Assembly: GCF_032884065.1 (NCBI RefSeq)
Contig: NC_088883.1
Location: 33,711,354-33,775,353, forward strand
DNA: 64,000 nt
Origin: Artemia franciscana
Lineage: Eukaryota > Arthropoda > Branchiopoda > Anostraca > Artemiidae
Direction of reading: 5' to 3'
Shown: positions 1-16,318 of the stretch, piece after piece
Layout: every line of letters begins with the position of its first letter
How positions within the stretch are numbered: the stretch's first letter is position 1
Position numbers and translations under genes: made by a program
Notes under the pieces: model-generated
What the model was told of the DNA's origin: nothing
Seen by the model: the letters and a program-made list of their open reading frames with translations, nothing else
Database searches by the model: none

Positions 1-620
1 AAAAGCAGGCGTAGAAAGAAGCATTCATGTTGATTGGGGTGAACGGTGTAGAGTCTTCCTATCGTGGTATTTTTGAAGATGGTAGGTTGGCCGTCGACTG
101 ACTTACCCTGTTTTCGACGTTCAAATACTTTATTTTTAGTATTCCACGTGTAATACGAAGGCACTTCAGTATACAGCAGTTTTTTTGCAAAAGATTCATT
201 TTTGCAAAGCGAAAAAAAGCTGTTAATGTTGTATCCGGTGGATTCAGGGCTCATTGTTGCACGTTGGTTTCCGTGAAATAAACACGTTGACCATTCTGTA
301 AATGTACCACTAAGTGAACAACAGCTGGACTAAGTTCATGTATCGGAAATGAAAGAATTCGCCAAACAGCTTCATTACTGCTTATGTATCTTCCAGCCTG
401 ATATTGTACGATTTCGTCGAAATCTTTGATTTCGGGCTGCAAGCCAAAAACTGCCATGTCACTGCCTTTGTTGACGTATTTACATATGTATTTGATTGCC
501 TTTACGGAGTTACAGTATTCAACGTTTATGTGTGCATTAAATGTTTTTGATAATAATGGGGAATATGGAACAACCCACTGGTTATCTACTTCGATGGTGG
601 TACCGTTGCCATTGTAGGTT
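1..620 (-). mobile_element. Helitron Rep-region fragment, decayed
   Basis: Read on the minus strand, this encodes a stretch typical of Helitron replication proteins: a VVPYSPLLSKTFNAHINVEY block, then CNSVKAIKYICKYVNKGSD, then MAVFGLQPEIKDFDEI, the GRYISSNEAVWRILSFPIHE block and a VYFTETNV block. Past a stop it goes on, in shifted frames, with YYTWN and a run near position 110 that resembles the family's RRKQG segment. In Helitrons this part lies at and after the HUH rolling-circle nuclease. The catalytic HUH motif itself is not visible, and the piece runs off the window's left edge. It is broken by stops and shifts, so it is a remnant. The right edge is abrupt near 620, where the minisatellite starts. 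Confidence 0.85.
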
Positions 621-926
621 CTTCAGTCATTTTACAATTAGAAATTTCTCTTTCAACGGTTTTCTTCCAATTAAAAATTTGTCTTTGAACGATATTCTTA
701 AATACCTGTGTCCTGGTCGTCATTTATATTCCCTGTGTCCCGGTCGTCATTTGTGTCCCGGTATCCAAGTCTGTAATTTCTCTTTGAGTGTCCCGGTCGT
801 TATTTATATTCCCTCTGTCCCGGTCGTCATTCGTGTCCCGGTCTGTAATTTCTCTTTGAGTGTTTTTTCTTTTTAGTATTTTTTAGTTTTTTACATTTTT
901 TCTTTTTTCAGTTTTCTTTTTCTTCT
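621..926 (-). repeat. 27-bp minisatellite plus T-rich stretch
   Basis: About five imperfect copies of the Helitron-associated 27-bp minisatellite (core GTCCCGGTCGTCATTTATAT on the plus strand) lie at roughly 710-850, followed by a T-rich run to 926. The same repeat recurs inside most Helitrons of this cluster. Confidence 0.75.
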
Positions 927-1277
927 TTATTTTTCAGCTTCACTATGAAATACATATCGCCGAACCTTTGTTTTTTTAACTAAAATCTGGTAGGCATTGA
1001 TGACCTTATCCAAGTCAAAATCCCAAACCCAATCATCATCGCTATCATTTTCAGTTTTGATATGTTTTGACTCTCGCTGTCCAGGTGGATCTTCATCTAA
1101 CTGCGCGGTTTTGCGTTCTTTAGCCTCAAGCCTGTTTCCTTGCTGTTCTTTTGATTCCTCGGCACGCTTTCTTTTCTGACTTTCTCTATCAGCAGCAAGT
1201 TTTTTGGCATAGACTCTTTGAGCATCTTCATCGGCTTTTGCCATGGTAAGTTCATCAGTCATTGTAAACTTAAACAT
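927..1277 (-). CDS. Helitron N-terminal-type ORF, 116 aa, divergent C-terminus
   Basis: This uninterrupted 116-codon frame starts with MFKFTMTDELTMAKADEDAQ, almost identical to the start of the Helitron frame at 5468 (-). It has one copy of the charged RESQKRKRAEESKEQQGNRL unit that is repeated many times there. After residue 60 it departs from that frame. The rest has an acidic patch (ENDSDDDWVWDFDLD) and a basic end, not the zinc-finger-like CPYCKALKFNGE segment. The first half is clearly the Helitron N-terminal coiled-coil, nuclear-localisation-like region. The second half I do not recognise. It could be an alternative end of the same Helitron protein or captured host sequence. The start was chosen because it matches the second copy. 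Confidence 0.55.
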   Translation of the reverse strand: MFKFTMTDELTMAKADEDAQRVYAKKLAADRESQKRKRAEESKEQQGNRLEAKERKTAQLDEDPPGQRESKHIKTENDSDDDWVWDFDLDKVINAYQILVKKTKVRRYVFHSEAEK

Positions 1278-1425
1278 TAATAGATTTCTACGTGAACATA
1301 TATGTCTTAAATATCTTTAATGACGTCATCGTCATAGCAAAAATGCTGACAACTAATTTCATGACGTCAGTCAACACAGAAACATGACGTCACCTGATCC
1401 ACAGACAGACACACAGACAGACAAC

Positions 1426-1432
<7 letters not shown>
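1278..1432 (-). promoter_or_regulatory. Helitron 5' leader with TGACGTCA boxes
   Basis: This is the non-coding leader between the 116-aa frame and the Helitron 5' end (AAAAATAAGTTGTCTGTC on the minus strand). It holds several TGACGTCA or TGACGTCAC boxes (near 1320, 1363 and 1385), matching the CRE/ATF consensus. The leader at 5480-5600 is nearly identical. A promoter role is inferred from position and motif only. Confidence 0.4.

Positions 1433-1511
<79 letters not shown>
1433..1511. repeat. (TA)n microsatellite
   Basis: A pure TA dinucleotide tract of about 78 bp separates the 5' end of one minus-strand Helitron from the helicase tail of the next. ORFs read through it as poly-IY are artefacts. 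Confidence 0.97.
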
Positions 1512-1514
<3 letters not shown>

Positions 1515-2551
1515 TTTAACTACGTAAAACTTGCGAATATACATTCTTCGCTGTCCCATTGTCTGTGCATTAAAATAGATTGTCAGGTTTACCGACTCTT
1601 GAACATACAACATATAATTGTCATGGGAGAAACAATCCGTATTCAGATCTATACCTCATGATTATAATGATTGCCCTTGAGCTTTACTGATGGTGATTGC
1701 TAATCGAACATTCCCTGTGTCCCCGTCGTCATTTATATATACGCTTGAACATGCAACATATAATTGTCCATGGGAAAAACAATCCGTATTCAGAACTATA
1801 CCTCATGATGCTAATGATTACCCTTGAGCTTTGTTGCTGGTGATTGCTAATCGAACATTCCCTATGTCCCCGTTGTCATTTATATATCCCCCTGTGCCCC
1901 CCGGCGTCCCTGTTGTAGTTGTGTCCCTGTATCCCGGTTGTCATTTATATTCCCTGTGTCCCGGTCGTCATTTGTGTCCCGGTGTCCCAGTCTGTAATTT
2001 CTCTTTGAGTGTCCCGGTCGTCATTTATATTCCCTCTCTCCCGGTGTCCTGGTCGTCATTTGTGTCCTGGTCGTCATTTGTGTCCCGGTGTCTCGGTCTG
2101 TATATACATTCGTTTTTGAATTGGCATATGATGAAATAAATTTTTCATTTTTTTTTTCTTTTTAGTTTTTTTGGTTTTTACCTTTTTTTAGCTTTTTTCT
2201 TTTTTTAGTTTTCTTTTTCTCCTTTATTTTTCATTTTTTTTCCTTTTTTTAGTTTTTTTTTCTTTTTTAGTTTTTAGTTTTTTTTTAGTTTTTTACCTTT
2301 TTTAATTTCTTAGTTTTTTTTAGTTTTTTAGCTTTTTTAGTTTTTTTTTTATTAGTTTTTAGTTTTTTTTTCTTTTTAGTTTTTTTTTGTAGTTTTTACC
2401 TTTTTTAGTTTTTTTTTAATTTTTTAGTTTTTTAGTTTTTTTTCTTCTTAGTTATTTTCTTTTTAGTTTTTTTTTTTGTATTTTTTACCTTTTTTGTAGT
2501 TATACTTCATGATTCTAATGATTGCCCTTGAGGTTTGTTGATGGTGATTGC
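1512..2551 (-). mobile_element. Rearranged Helitron remnant with helicase tail, minisatellite and T-rich cargo
   Basis: On the minus strand there are two partial copies of the helicase C-terminus (about 1512-1715 and 1735-1860, readable as AITINKAQG-like and following segments), the 27-bp minisatellite at 1860-2110, a T-rich array of short TTTTTAG units at 2140-2500, and another helicase scrap at 2500-2551. The order is scrambled and partly duplicated. The right end meets plus-strand sequence of the same family at about 2552, an inversion junction. No intact frame remains. Confidence 0.75.
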
Positions 2552-2930
2552 ACCGGGACACAGGGAATATAAATGACGACCGGGACACAGGGACACATCA
2601 TTAGAATAATGAGGTATAGATCTTAATACTGATTTTTTTTTCCCATGGACAATTATATGTTGCATGTTCAAGAGTCAGTAAACCTGACAATCTATTTATA
2701 TGCACAGACAATGGGACAGCGAAGCATGTTGTATATTCGCATGTTTTACGTAGTTAAAAACATATATTTATATCTATCTCTATTCACAGGTGGGACACAG
2801 GGACACAACTACAATGGCGCGTAACTAATATGGCACGTAACGACTTACGCGCGCCGGGGGGCTTGGGGGGGGCGCGAAGCGCCCCACCAACTAGGTGTTG
2901 GGGTGGCGCGAAGCGCCACCCCAACAGCTA

Positions 2931-2931
<1 letters not shown>
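2552..2931 (+). mobile_element. Helitron 3' end (+) with double hairpin and CTAG
   Basis: Plus-strand helicase tail, then the non-coding 3' tail CAGGTGGGACACAGGGACAC, a GC-rich block, and two successive terminal hairpins. The first is followed by CTAG near 2891. The second (GGGGTGGCGC, GAA loop, GCGCCACCCC) is followed by AACAG and CTAG at 2928-2931. The next base is T, as Helitron insertion requires. Confidence 0.8.

Positions 2932-2961
<30 letters not shown>
2932..2961. repeat. (TA)15 spacer between two Helitron 3' ends
   Basis: A 30-bp TA tract with a Helitron 3' end on each side (CTAG at 2928-2931 on plus; CTAG at 2962-2965 on minus), so the two elements are tail to tail. Confidence 0.9.
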
Positions 2962-2962
<1 letters not shown>

Positions 2963-3268
2963 TAGCTGTTGGGGTGGCGCTTCGTGCCACCCCAAGCCCC
3001 CCCGCGCGCGTAAGTCGTTACGCGCCATATTAGTTATGCGCCATTGTAGTTGTGTCCCTGTGTCCCACCTGTGAATATAGATAGATTTATATATGTGTTT
3101 CAAACTACGTAAAAATTGCGAATAAACAACATTCTTGGCTTTCCCATTGTCTGTGCATATACAAAGCCGTATGTACTAATAATGACGTCATATGCAAACG
3201 CTCTTTTTACAAACAAACAAACATGCATCCACACAATTCGTTTTTATATAGATCGATAGATAGATAGA
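2962..3268 (-). mobile_element. Mini-Helitron of about 307 bp: 5' and 3' ends with a helicase scrap
   Basis: On the minus strand it starts with TC inside a GATA-type tract near 3268, runs through a 5' leader containing TGACGTCAT, enters the last coding part of the helicase tail, then the 3' tail, one hairpin and CTAG at 2962-2965. The flanking bases are A and T as expected for a Helitron. It therefore looks like an end-to-end deletion derivative. Unlike most neighbours it has one terminal hairpin, not two. A second copy of its 5' part lies at 4061-4220. Confidence 0.7.
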
Positions 3269-4060
3269 TACAATACAAATTAACTGCGTAAAACTTGCGA
3301 ATATACAACATTCTTCGCTGTCCAATTGTCGCTGCATATAAATACATTGTCAGGTTTACCGACCCTCGAACATGCAACGTACAATTGTCCTTGGGAAAAA
3401 CAATCAGTATTAAGATCTATACCACATTTTTCTAATGATTGACCTTGAGCTTTGTTAATGGTGATTGCAAATACTAATCGAATTGGGAATTGCAATCTTT
3501 TAAATTGAAAAAGCAGATCCGTTGGAATCATGGGAATGCGAGGAATAAGAACAGCCTCACCCTCATAAGGCCCTGTCAAGATTGTGGCCTCTATTAGGTT
3601 TTCCATTGTTTTTTTACGGCAAGTCGCGTGCCATTGCAAAGCTTTTGGAATTTAAAAATTCAGATGGATAATTAACCGCTTCATTTGGTACCAAAACTGT
3701 GTCGACTGACTTGTAAAGGACTGCCTGGTCTCGAATCTTGGTCAAAACAATATTGTTGATTTCGTGGACGTCTATATTTTTGGGTGCGAGAATCGCTCTT
3801 TCACTTAGCCATTTATTATTTTTATAATTTTTTAGAATATTCGGAAATACTTTTTCAATCACTTCATTTTTGGATTTCACTAAATTACAGAAATCAGCAG
3901 GTAGTTGTATACGTCCTGAAATTGAGTCTACTGTTTGACCAGAGTCATCGTTTTGCAATCGGACACGCATATTTGTAGTTAATTTTAATATTTTTACGTG
4001 TGCCCATAAATTAGAATTTTTTAGGCAAGCATTCATTCGTCTGCAGGAGTTAAACTACGT
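3269..4060 (-). pseudogene. Helitron helicase C-terminal region, broken copy 1
   Basis: Minus-strand frames at 4036-3614 and 3639-3280 encode the end of a Pif1-type SF1 helicase. The first has LTTNMRVRLQNDDSGQT, then SISGRIQLPADFCNLV, ERAILAPKN, and AVNYPSEFLNS. The second has EGEAVLIPRIPMIPTDL, then [20 protein letters not shown] (motif V-like), and [18 protein letters not shown] (motif VI). Compared with the copy at 21956-22558, the DLPGFPPHMLQLKLGVP segment between the two frames has been deleted. The stop follows VLRS. This is the best-preserved helicase end in the cluster. Walker A is absent, so the copy is not functional. Confidence 0.88.
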
Positions 4061-4220
4061 AAAAATTGCGAATATACAACATTCTTGGCTTTCCCATTGT
4101 CTCTGCATATACAAAGCCGTATGTACTAATAATGACATCATATGCAAACGCTCTTTTTACAAACAAACAAACATGCATACACACAACTCGTTTTTATATA
4201 GATAGATAGATAGATAGATA
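4061..4220 (-). mobile_element. Second copy of mini-Helitron 5' half
   Basis: Nearly identical to 3100-3268, with the same leader, ATGCATGTTTGTTTGTTTG stretch and GATA tract, but it lacks the 3' tail. Together with 4221-4720 versus 3269-4060 it shows that about 1 kb was duplicated in tandem. Confidence 0.65.
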
Positions 4221-5628
4221 GAATACAAATTAACTGCGTAAAACTGTGAATATACAACATTCTTCGCTGTCCAATTGTCGCTGCATATAAATAGATTGTC
4301 AGGTTTACCGACCCTCGAACATGCAACGTACAATTGTCCATGGGAAAAACAATCAGTATTAAGATCTATACCACATTTTTCTAATGATTGACCTTGAGCT
4401 TTGTTAATGGTGATTGCAAATGCTAATCGAATTGGGAATTGCAATCTTTAGCCATTTATTATTTTTATAATTTTTTAGAATATTCGGAAATACTTTTTCA
4501 ATCAATTCATTTTTGGACGTCACTAAATTACAGAAATCAGCAGGTAGTTGTATACGTCCTGAAATTGAGTCTACTGGGAGCTTTCCATTTCCAATTGTCA
4601 GCAATTGATCTGAAAATGTTTGACCAGAGTCATCGTTTTGCAATCGGACACGCATATTTGTAGTTAATTTTAATATTTTTACGTTTGCCATAAATTAGAA
4701 TTTTTCAGGCAAGCATTCATTCGTCTTCAATGGCTCTGGTGGTGCAGCCAATAGAGGAAGTTTAACTTTTCCTGAGGCGCAACACATTCCCATTGTTTCA
4801 CCATTGAATTTCAAGGCCTTGCAATAGGGACAAATTTTAAACATTGGCCCGATTTGAACACATCTACTCAAGCTATAATCATCGACTGGGTTGTACCTGA
4901 ATGCCAGGCGATAACTTTCAGGTTGCTCTGATTCCTCGGCACGCTTTCTTTTCTTACTTTCTCTATCAGCAGCAAGCCCGATTTCTTGCTGTTCTTGTGA
5001 TTCCTCGGCACGCTTTCTTTTCTTACTTTCTCTATCAGCAGCAAGCCTGATTTCTTGCTGTTCTTGTAATTCCTCGGCACGCCTTCTTTTTTCACTTTCT
5101 CTTTAAGCAGCAAGTATGCTTCCGCGTTGCTCTGGTAGTTCCTCGGCACGCTTTCTGTTCTTTTTTTCTCTATCAGCCTCAAGCCTGTTTCCTTGCTGTT
5201 CTTTTGATTCCTCGGCACGCTTTCTGTTCTTTCTTTCTCTATCAGCCTCAAGCCTGTTTCCTTGCTGTTCTTTTGATTCCTCGGCACGCTTTCTGTTCTT
5301 TCTTTCTCTATCAGCCTCAAGCCTGTTTCCTTGCTGTTCTTTTGATTCCTCGGCACGCTTTCTTTTCTGACTTTCTCTATCAGCAGCAAGTTTTTTGGTA
5401 TAGACTCTTTGAGCATCTTCATCGGCTTTTGCCATGGTAAGTTCATCAGTCATTGTAAACTTAAACATTAATAGATTTCTACGTGAACATATGTCTTAAA
5501 TATCTTGAATGACGTCACCGTCAAAGCAAAAATGACGACAACTAATTTCATGACGTCAGTCAACACAGAAACATGACGTCACCTGATCCACAGACAGACA
5601 GACAACTTATTTTTATATATATAGAAGA
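4221..5628 (-). mobile_element. Deleted Helitron: N-terminal region fused to helicase tail
   Basis: From the 5' end (TC at 5628-5627, flanking A) it holds the leader with TGACGTCA boxes, the N-terminal frame 5468-4738, then at about 4725-4735 jumps straight from PPEPLK to NECLPEKF and the helicase frame 4720-4404, and after a further deletion (NNKWL joined to QFPIRLAF) to the helicase end at 4444-4221. Two large internal deletions thus removed Rep, the helicase Walker motifs and part of the helicase end. No 3' hairpin is present. Confidence 0.78.
4738..5468 (-). pseudogene. Helitron N-terminal region with tandem KRKRAEE coiled-coil units
   Basis: The frame begins MFKFTMTDELTMAKADEDAQ. It continues with about eight charged units of about 23 residues around NRKRAEESKEQQGNRLEADR, then a short stretch ending in CPYCKALKFNGETMGMCCAS, a zinc-finger-like CxxC...CC motif known from arthropod Helitrons, and LPLLAAPPEPL. 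The units are 69-bp direct repeats in the DNA, strongly predicted to be coiled coil, and rich in Lys/Arg like a nuclear localisation signal. An in-frame stop (around 5103, after SILAA) breaks the frame. Unit number differs between copies: one at 927-1277, about eight here, and about six at 5999-6600, so the array expands and contracts. Confidence 0.8.
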
Positions 5629-5675
5629 TATATATATTTATATATATATATATAATATTTTTAAATATATACATA
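5629..5675. repeat. AT-rich spacer between head-to-head Helitron 5' ends
   Basis: About 45 bp of AT-rich DNA lie between the 5' end of the minus element (TC at 5628) and a plus-strand 5' end recognisable from ATAAAAATAAGTTGTCTGTG at about 5675. The exact 5' TC of the plus copy is not clear. Confidence 0.55.
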
Positions 5676-5735
5676 TAAAAATAAGTTGTCTGTGTGTTAT
5701 GTCTGTTATACTATGTCTGTTACGCCAGATTATAT

Positions 5736-5803
<68 letters not shown>

Positions 5804-6760
5804 TAAGTTGTATGTATTTTTGTGTTGAGGGTTTAAATGTAAAAACTGGGAATTGCATAAATATTTCCAAATATTTTGACAATAGATTAATGTAATTTGA
5901 AAACCTTAAAAAGATACTTAAAATTTTCAGGTTTATTATAAATTGTTGAGCTTTAGCACGCTTGGCACGTGGAGATTTCTCCAACAGTCAATGTTATAGA
6001 ATGTTACCAAAAAGCAAACCAGGCTTGCGGTTCAAAGAGAAAGGGCCAGATTAGGAATGTGCGATTTACGTCAACGAAGGCGTGTCGAGGAACTACCAGA
6101 GCAACGTGAAACCAGACTCGCTGCTGAAAGAGAAAGTAAAAAAAGAAGGCGTGTCGAGGAATCACAAGAGCAACGTGAAAACAGGCTTGCGGCTTCAAGA
6201 GATAATGCTAGATTAGGAATGTGCAATTTACGTCAACGAAGGCGTGTCGAGGAACTACCAGAGCAACGCGAAACCAGACTTGCTGCTAAAAGAGAAAGTG
6301 AAAAAAGAAGGCGTGCCGAGGAATCACAAGAACAGCAAGAAAACAGGCTTGCGGCTGATAGAGAAAGTAAGAAAAGAAAGCGTGCCGAGGAATCACAAGA
6401 GCAACCTGAAAATTATCGCCTGGCATTCAGGTACAGCCCAGTCGATGATTATAGTAGATGTGTTCAAATCGGGACTATGTCTAAAATTTTTCCCTATTGC
6501 AAGGCCTTGAAATTCAATGGTGAAACAATGGGAATGTGTTGCGCCTCAGGAAAAATTAAACTCCTCTATTGGCTGCACCACCAGAGCCATTGAAGACTTT
6601 GCTTACTGGAACTACGTCAGAATCTAAGCGTTTTTTATCACAGATCAGAAAATATAACTCATGTTTCCAAATGACGTCGTTTGGTATTTGTTTATTAATT
6701 AGAGTTAAGAAAGTGAGTACCTTTAAATGTACTTCGTTTCTGTAAATGTGCAAATTGTGT
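5676..6760 (+). mobile_element. Helitron 5' part (+) with N-terminal frame
   Basis: The plus-strand 5' end is followed by a (TA)n tract at 5733-5798, an unassigned leader, and the N-terminal frame (about 5999-6590). The frame reads RLGMCDLRQRRRVEELPEQR, then RESKKRRRVEESQEQREN units, then YRLAFRYSPVDDYS and PYCKALKFNGETMGMCCASG. A one-base loss near 6565 shifts the frame. In the next frame the family's LLAAPPEPLKTLLTGTTS and KYNSCFQMTSFG follow, to about 6690. It then stops resembling a Helitron. The RLGMCDLRQRRR unit here is not in the minus copies, so this is a distinct subtype. Confidence 0.75.
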
Positions 6761-6779
6761 TCTTGTCTTGAGAAGGCTT

Positions 6780-7280
6780 GGTAGCTGCAAAACGGGAGTC
6801 AGACCTACTCATGTTAATTTTTCCTCGTTTTGAGTTTGACTCAGTTATTCATTGTAAATGTGTTGCGAGAGCAACACTTTGGTTTTTTCCCGTTTTTTTT
6901 CCTATGCCGCCGATGTCGGCTTATTCCTGGAAACTGGTAAGGGTCTAACCTGTGCGATTTTTACGGAAAGTATTAACCTCAGGCCGGATTGATGAATATG
7001 GCATTATATTTAGGAAAGCTACACAGAACTCTTGCCTGGGCCAAAAAGGAGGGTTTTTGCTTGTCCCACGAGCCAGAGGCCATTGTGTGCGAAGTCAAGT
7101 GGCGTTATGTAGCCTATGTCAGAGGAGTATCTGAAGTTGTGCATCCAAGCTTTCGTTTCATCAAACCATGTTTCTGCTTTCGAGTGGAAAGCTCCGTTCT
7201 AGCAGGCAAGCAGACAGGCACCACTTTCAAATTGAATATGGACTAAAATCTATAAATATTAAATATATGCGGCAGTAACC
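6780..7280 (+). repeat. 430-bp dispersed module with GAGA-loop hairpin, copy 1
   Basis: This is an inverted copy of 16310-16776 with about 80% identity by eye. It begins with a perfect stem-loop GTGTTGCGAGAGCAACAC (6860-6877; 7-bp stem, GAGA tetraloop of GNRA type), then a T-rich tract, CCGATGT, CTTATTCCTGGA, and a conserved body ending near GGCAGTAACCC. A frame of 85 aa (6989-7246) shares CEVKW.YVAY with the frame in the other copy, but indels shift the rest. The module flanks the Helitron cluster on both sides. Its nature is unknown. It could be a non-autonomous transposon or part of a larger element. Confidence 0.6.
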
Positions 7281-7438
7281 CAGCCCACAGCCAATATATC
7301 TTCTTTGAGTGATAAATAGAAAAATTTACAGAAGCAAAAAATACAGAAGCGGTATTTTCCCACGGGTCCGAAAGTGCTGCCGTGATTTCGGCTGGGTTTA
7401 TCATTTGCTTTTTCGGACTTGGGATTGTGGTAGAGAAA

Positions 7439-7538
7439 NNNNNNNNNNNNNNNNNNNNNNNNNNNNNNNNNNNNNNNNNNNNNNNNNNNNNNNNNNNNNN
7501 NNNNNNNNNNNNNNNNNNNNNNNNNNNNNNNNNNNNNN
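7439..7538. other. Assembly gap, 100 N
   Basis: One hundred N. A round number usually marks a gap of unknown true length. Frames crossing it are meaningless. Confidence 0.99.
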
Positions 7539-9589
<2,051 letters not shown>

Positions 9590-9606
9590 TATATCTATAT
9601 AGTATA

Positions 9607-11351
9607 CTAGCTGTTGGGGTGGCGCTTCGCGCCACCCCAACACCTAGTTGGTGGGGGCGCTTCGCGCCCCCCCCAAGCCCCCCCGCGCGCGTAAGTCGTT
9701 ACGCGCCATAATAGTTACGCGCCATTGTAGTTGTGTCCCTATGTCCCACCTGTGAATATAGATAGATATATATATATATATGGTTTTAACTACGTAAAAC
9801 TTGCGAATATACAACATTCTTTGCTGTCCCATTGTCTTTGCATATAAATAGATTGTCAGGTTTACCGACTCTTGAACATGCAACATATAATGGTCCATGG
9901 GAAAACAATCTGTATTCAGATCTATACCTCATGATTCTAATGATTGCCCTTGAGCTTTGTTGATGGTGATTGCTAATCGACCATTCCCTGTCCCGGTGTC
10001 CCGGTCGTCATTTACATCCCCCTGTTTCCCCCGGTGTCCCCGTTGTAGTTGTGTCCCTGTGTCCCGGTCGTCATTTATATTCCCTGTGTCCCGGGTCCCG
10101 GTCGTCATTTGTATCCCGGTGTCCCGGTCTGTATATACATTCGTTTTTTAGTTTTGTTTTTCTCCTTTATTTTTTTCCTTTTTTTTTCTTTTTTAGCTTA
10201 TTTAGATTTTTAGATTTTTTAGTTTTTTTATTAGTTTTTTGTTTTTTTTTCTTTTTAGTTTTTTTGTCCCGGTCGTCATTTATATCCCCTGTTTCCCCCG
10301 GTGTCCCCGTTGTAGTTGTGTCCCTGTGTCCCGGTCGTCATTTATATTCCCTGTGTCCCGGTCGTCATTTGTATTTTTTTCCTTTTTTTTTTCTTTTTTA
10401 GCTTATTTAGATTTTTAGATTTTTTAGTTTTTTTATTAGTTTTTAGTTTTTTTTTCTTTTTAGTTTTTTTGTCCCGGTCGTCATTTATATCCCCCTGTTT
10501 CCCCCGGGTCGTCATTTATACTCCCTGTGTCCCGGTGCTTTGTTGATTGCTAATCGAACATTCCTTTTGTCCTGGTCGCTTTCTCTTTGAGTGTCGTCAT
10601 TTATTTTTTTCTTTTTTAGTTCTTTTAGTTTTTACCTTTTTTATTTTTTTTTGTTTTTAGTTTTTTTAGTTTTTTACCTTTTTTTAGTTTTTTTAGTTTT
10701 TTTTAGTTTTTTAGCTTTTTTATTTTTTTTATTAGTTTTTAGTTTTTTTGTAGTTTTTGCCTTTTTTTAGTTTTTTAGTTTTTTAGCTTTTTTATTAGTT
10801 TTTAGTTTTTTTTTGTAGTTTTTGCCTTTTTTTAGTTTTTTAGTTTTTTAGCTTTTTTATTTTTTTTATTAGTTTTTAGTTTTTTTTGTAGTTTTTGCCT
10901 TTTTTTTCTCTTTGAGTGTCGTCATTTATTAGTTTTTTCCTTTTTTTTTAGTTTTTTATTGGTTTTTACCTTTATTTTAGCTTATTTTTCAGTTTTTTCC
11001 TTTTTTTTAGTTTTTTTTATTTTTTATTTTTTTTAGTTTTTTACCTTTTTTTAGTTTTTTTAGTTTTTTAGCTTTTTTACTTTTTTTATTAGTTTTTAGT
11101 TTTTTTTGTAGTTTTTGCCTTTTTTAGTTTTTTCAGTTTTTTTTTTAGTTTTTTATTGGTTTTTACCTTTATAGTTTTTTAGTTTTTTAGCTTTTTTATT
11201 TTTTTTATTAGTTTTTAGTTTTTTTTGTAGTTTTTGCCTTTTTTTAGTTTTTTCAGTTTTGACGTCACCTGATCCAGTTTTTTCAGGTGACGTCACCTGA
11301 CACATCCATCCATCCATCCATCCACAGACAACTTATTTTTATATATATAGA
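9607..11351 (-). mobile_element. Non-autonomous Helitron copy B (1.75 kb), ends present
   Basis: Same plan and orientation as copy A and only 17 bp from it. TC at 11351-11350, CAGGTGACGTCACCTG palindrome at 11284-11299, T-rich array, 27-bp minisatellite blocks, helicase tail, 3' tail, double hairpin, CTAG at 9607-9610. Flanking bases again fit A and T. The leader has a CATC repeat (CCATCCATCCATCC) in place of the CACATCCACA of copy A. Confidence 0.85.
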
Positions 11352-11370
11352 TATATATATATAGATATAT

Positions 11371-11702
<332 letters not shown>

Positions 11703-11783
<81 letters not shown>
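11703..11783. repeat. (TA)n microsatellite
   Basis: About 80 bp of pure TA directly abutting the CTAG end of the next minus-strand Helitron. Confidence 0.97.

Positions 11784-16309
<4,526 letters not shown>

Positions 16310-16318
<9 letters not shown>

Noticed and set aside
10316-10546. Ser/Phe- and Pro-rich plus-strand ORFs in the Helitron minisatellites
   Set aside because: They are antisense readings of the 27-bp repeat and the T-rich array; the element's sense strand here is minus.
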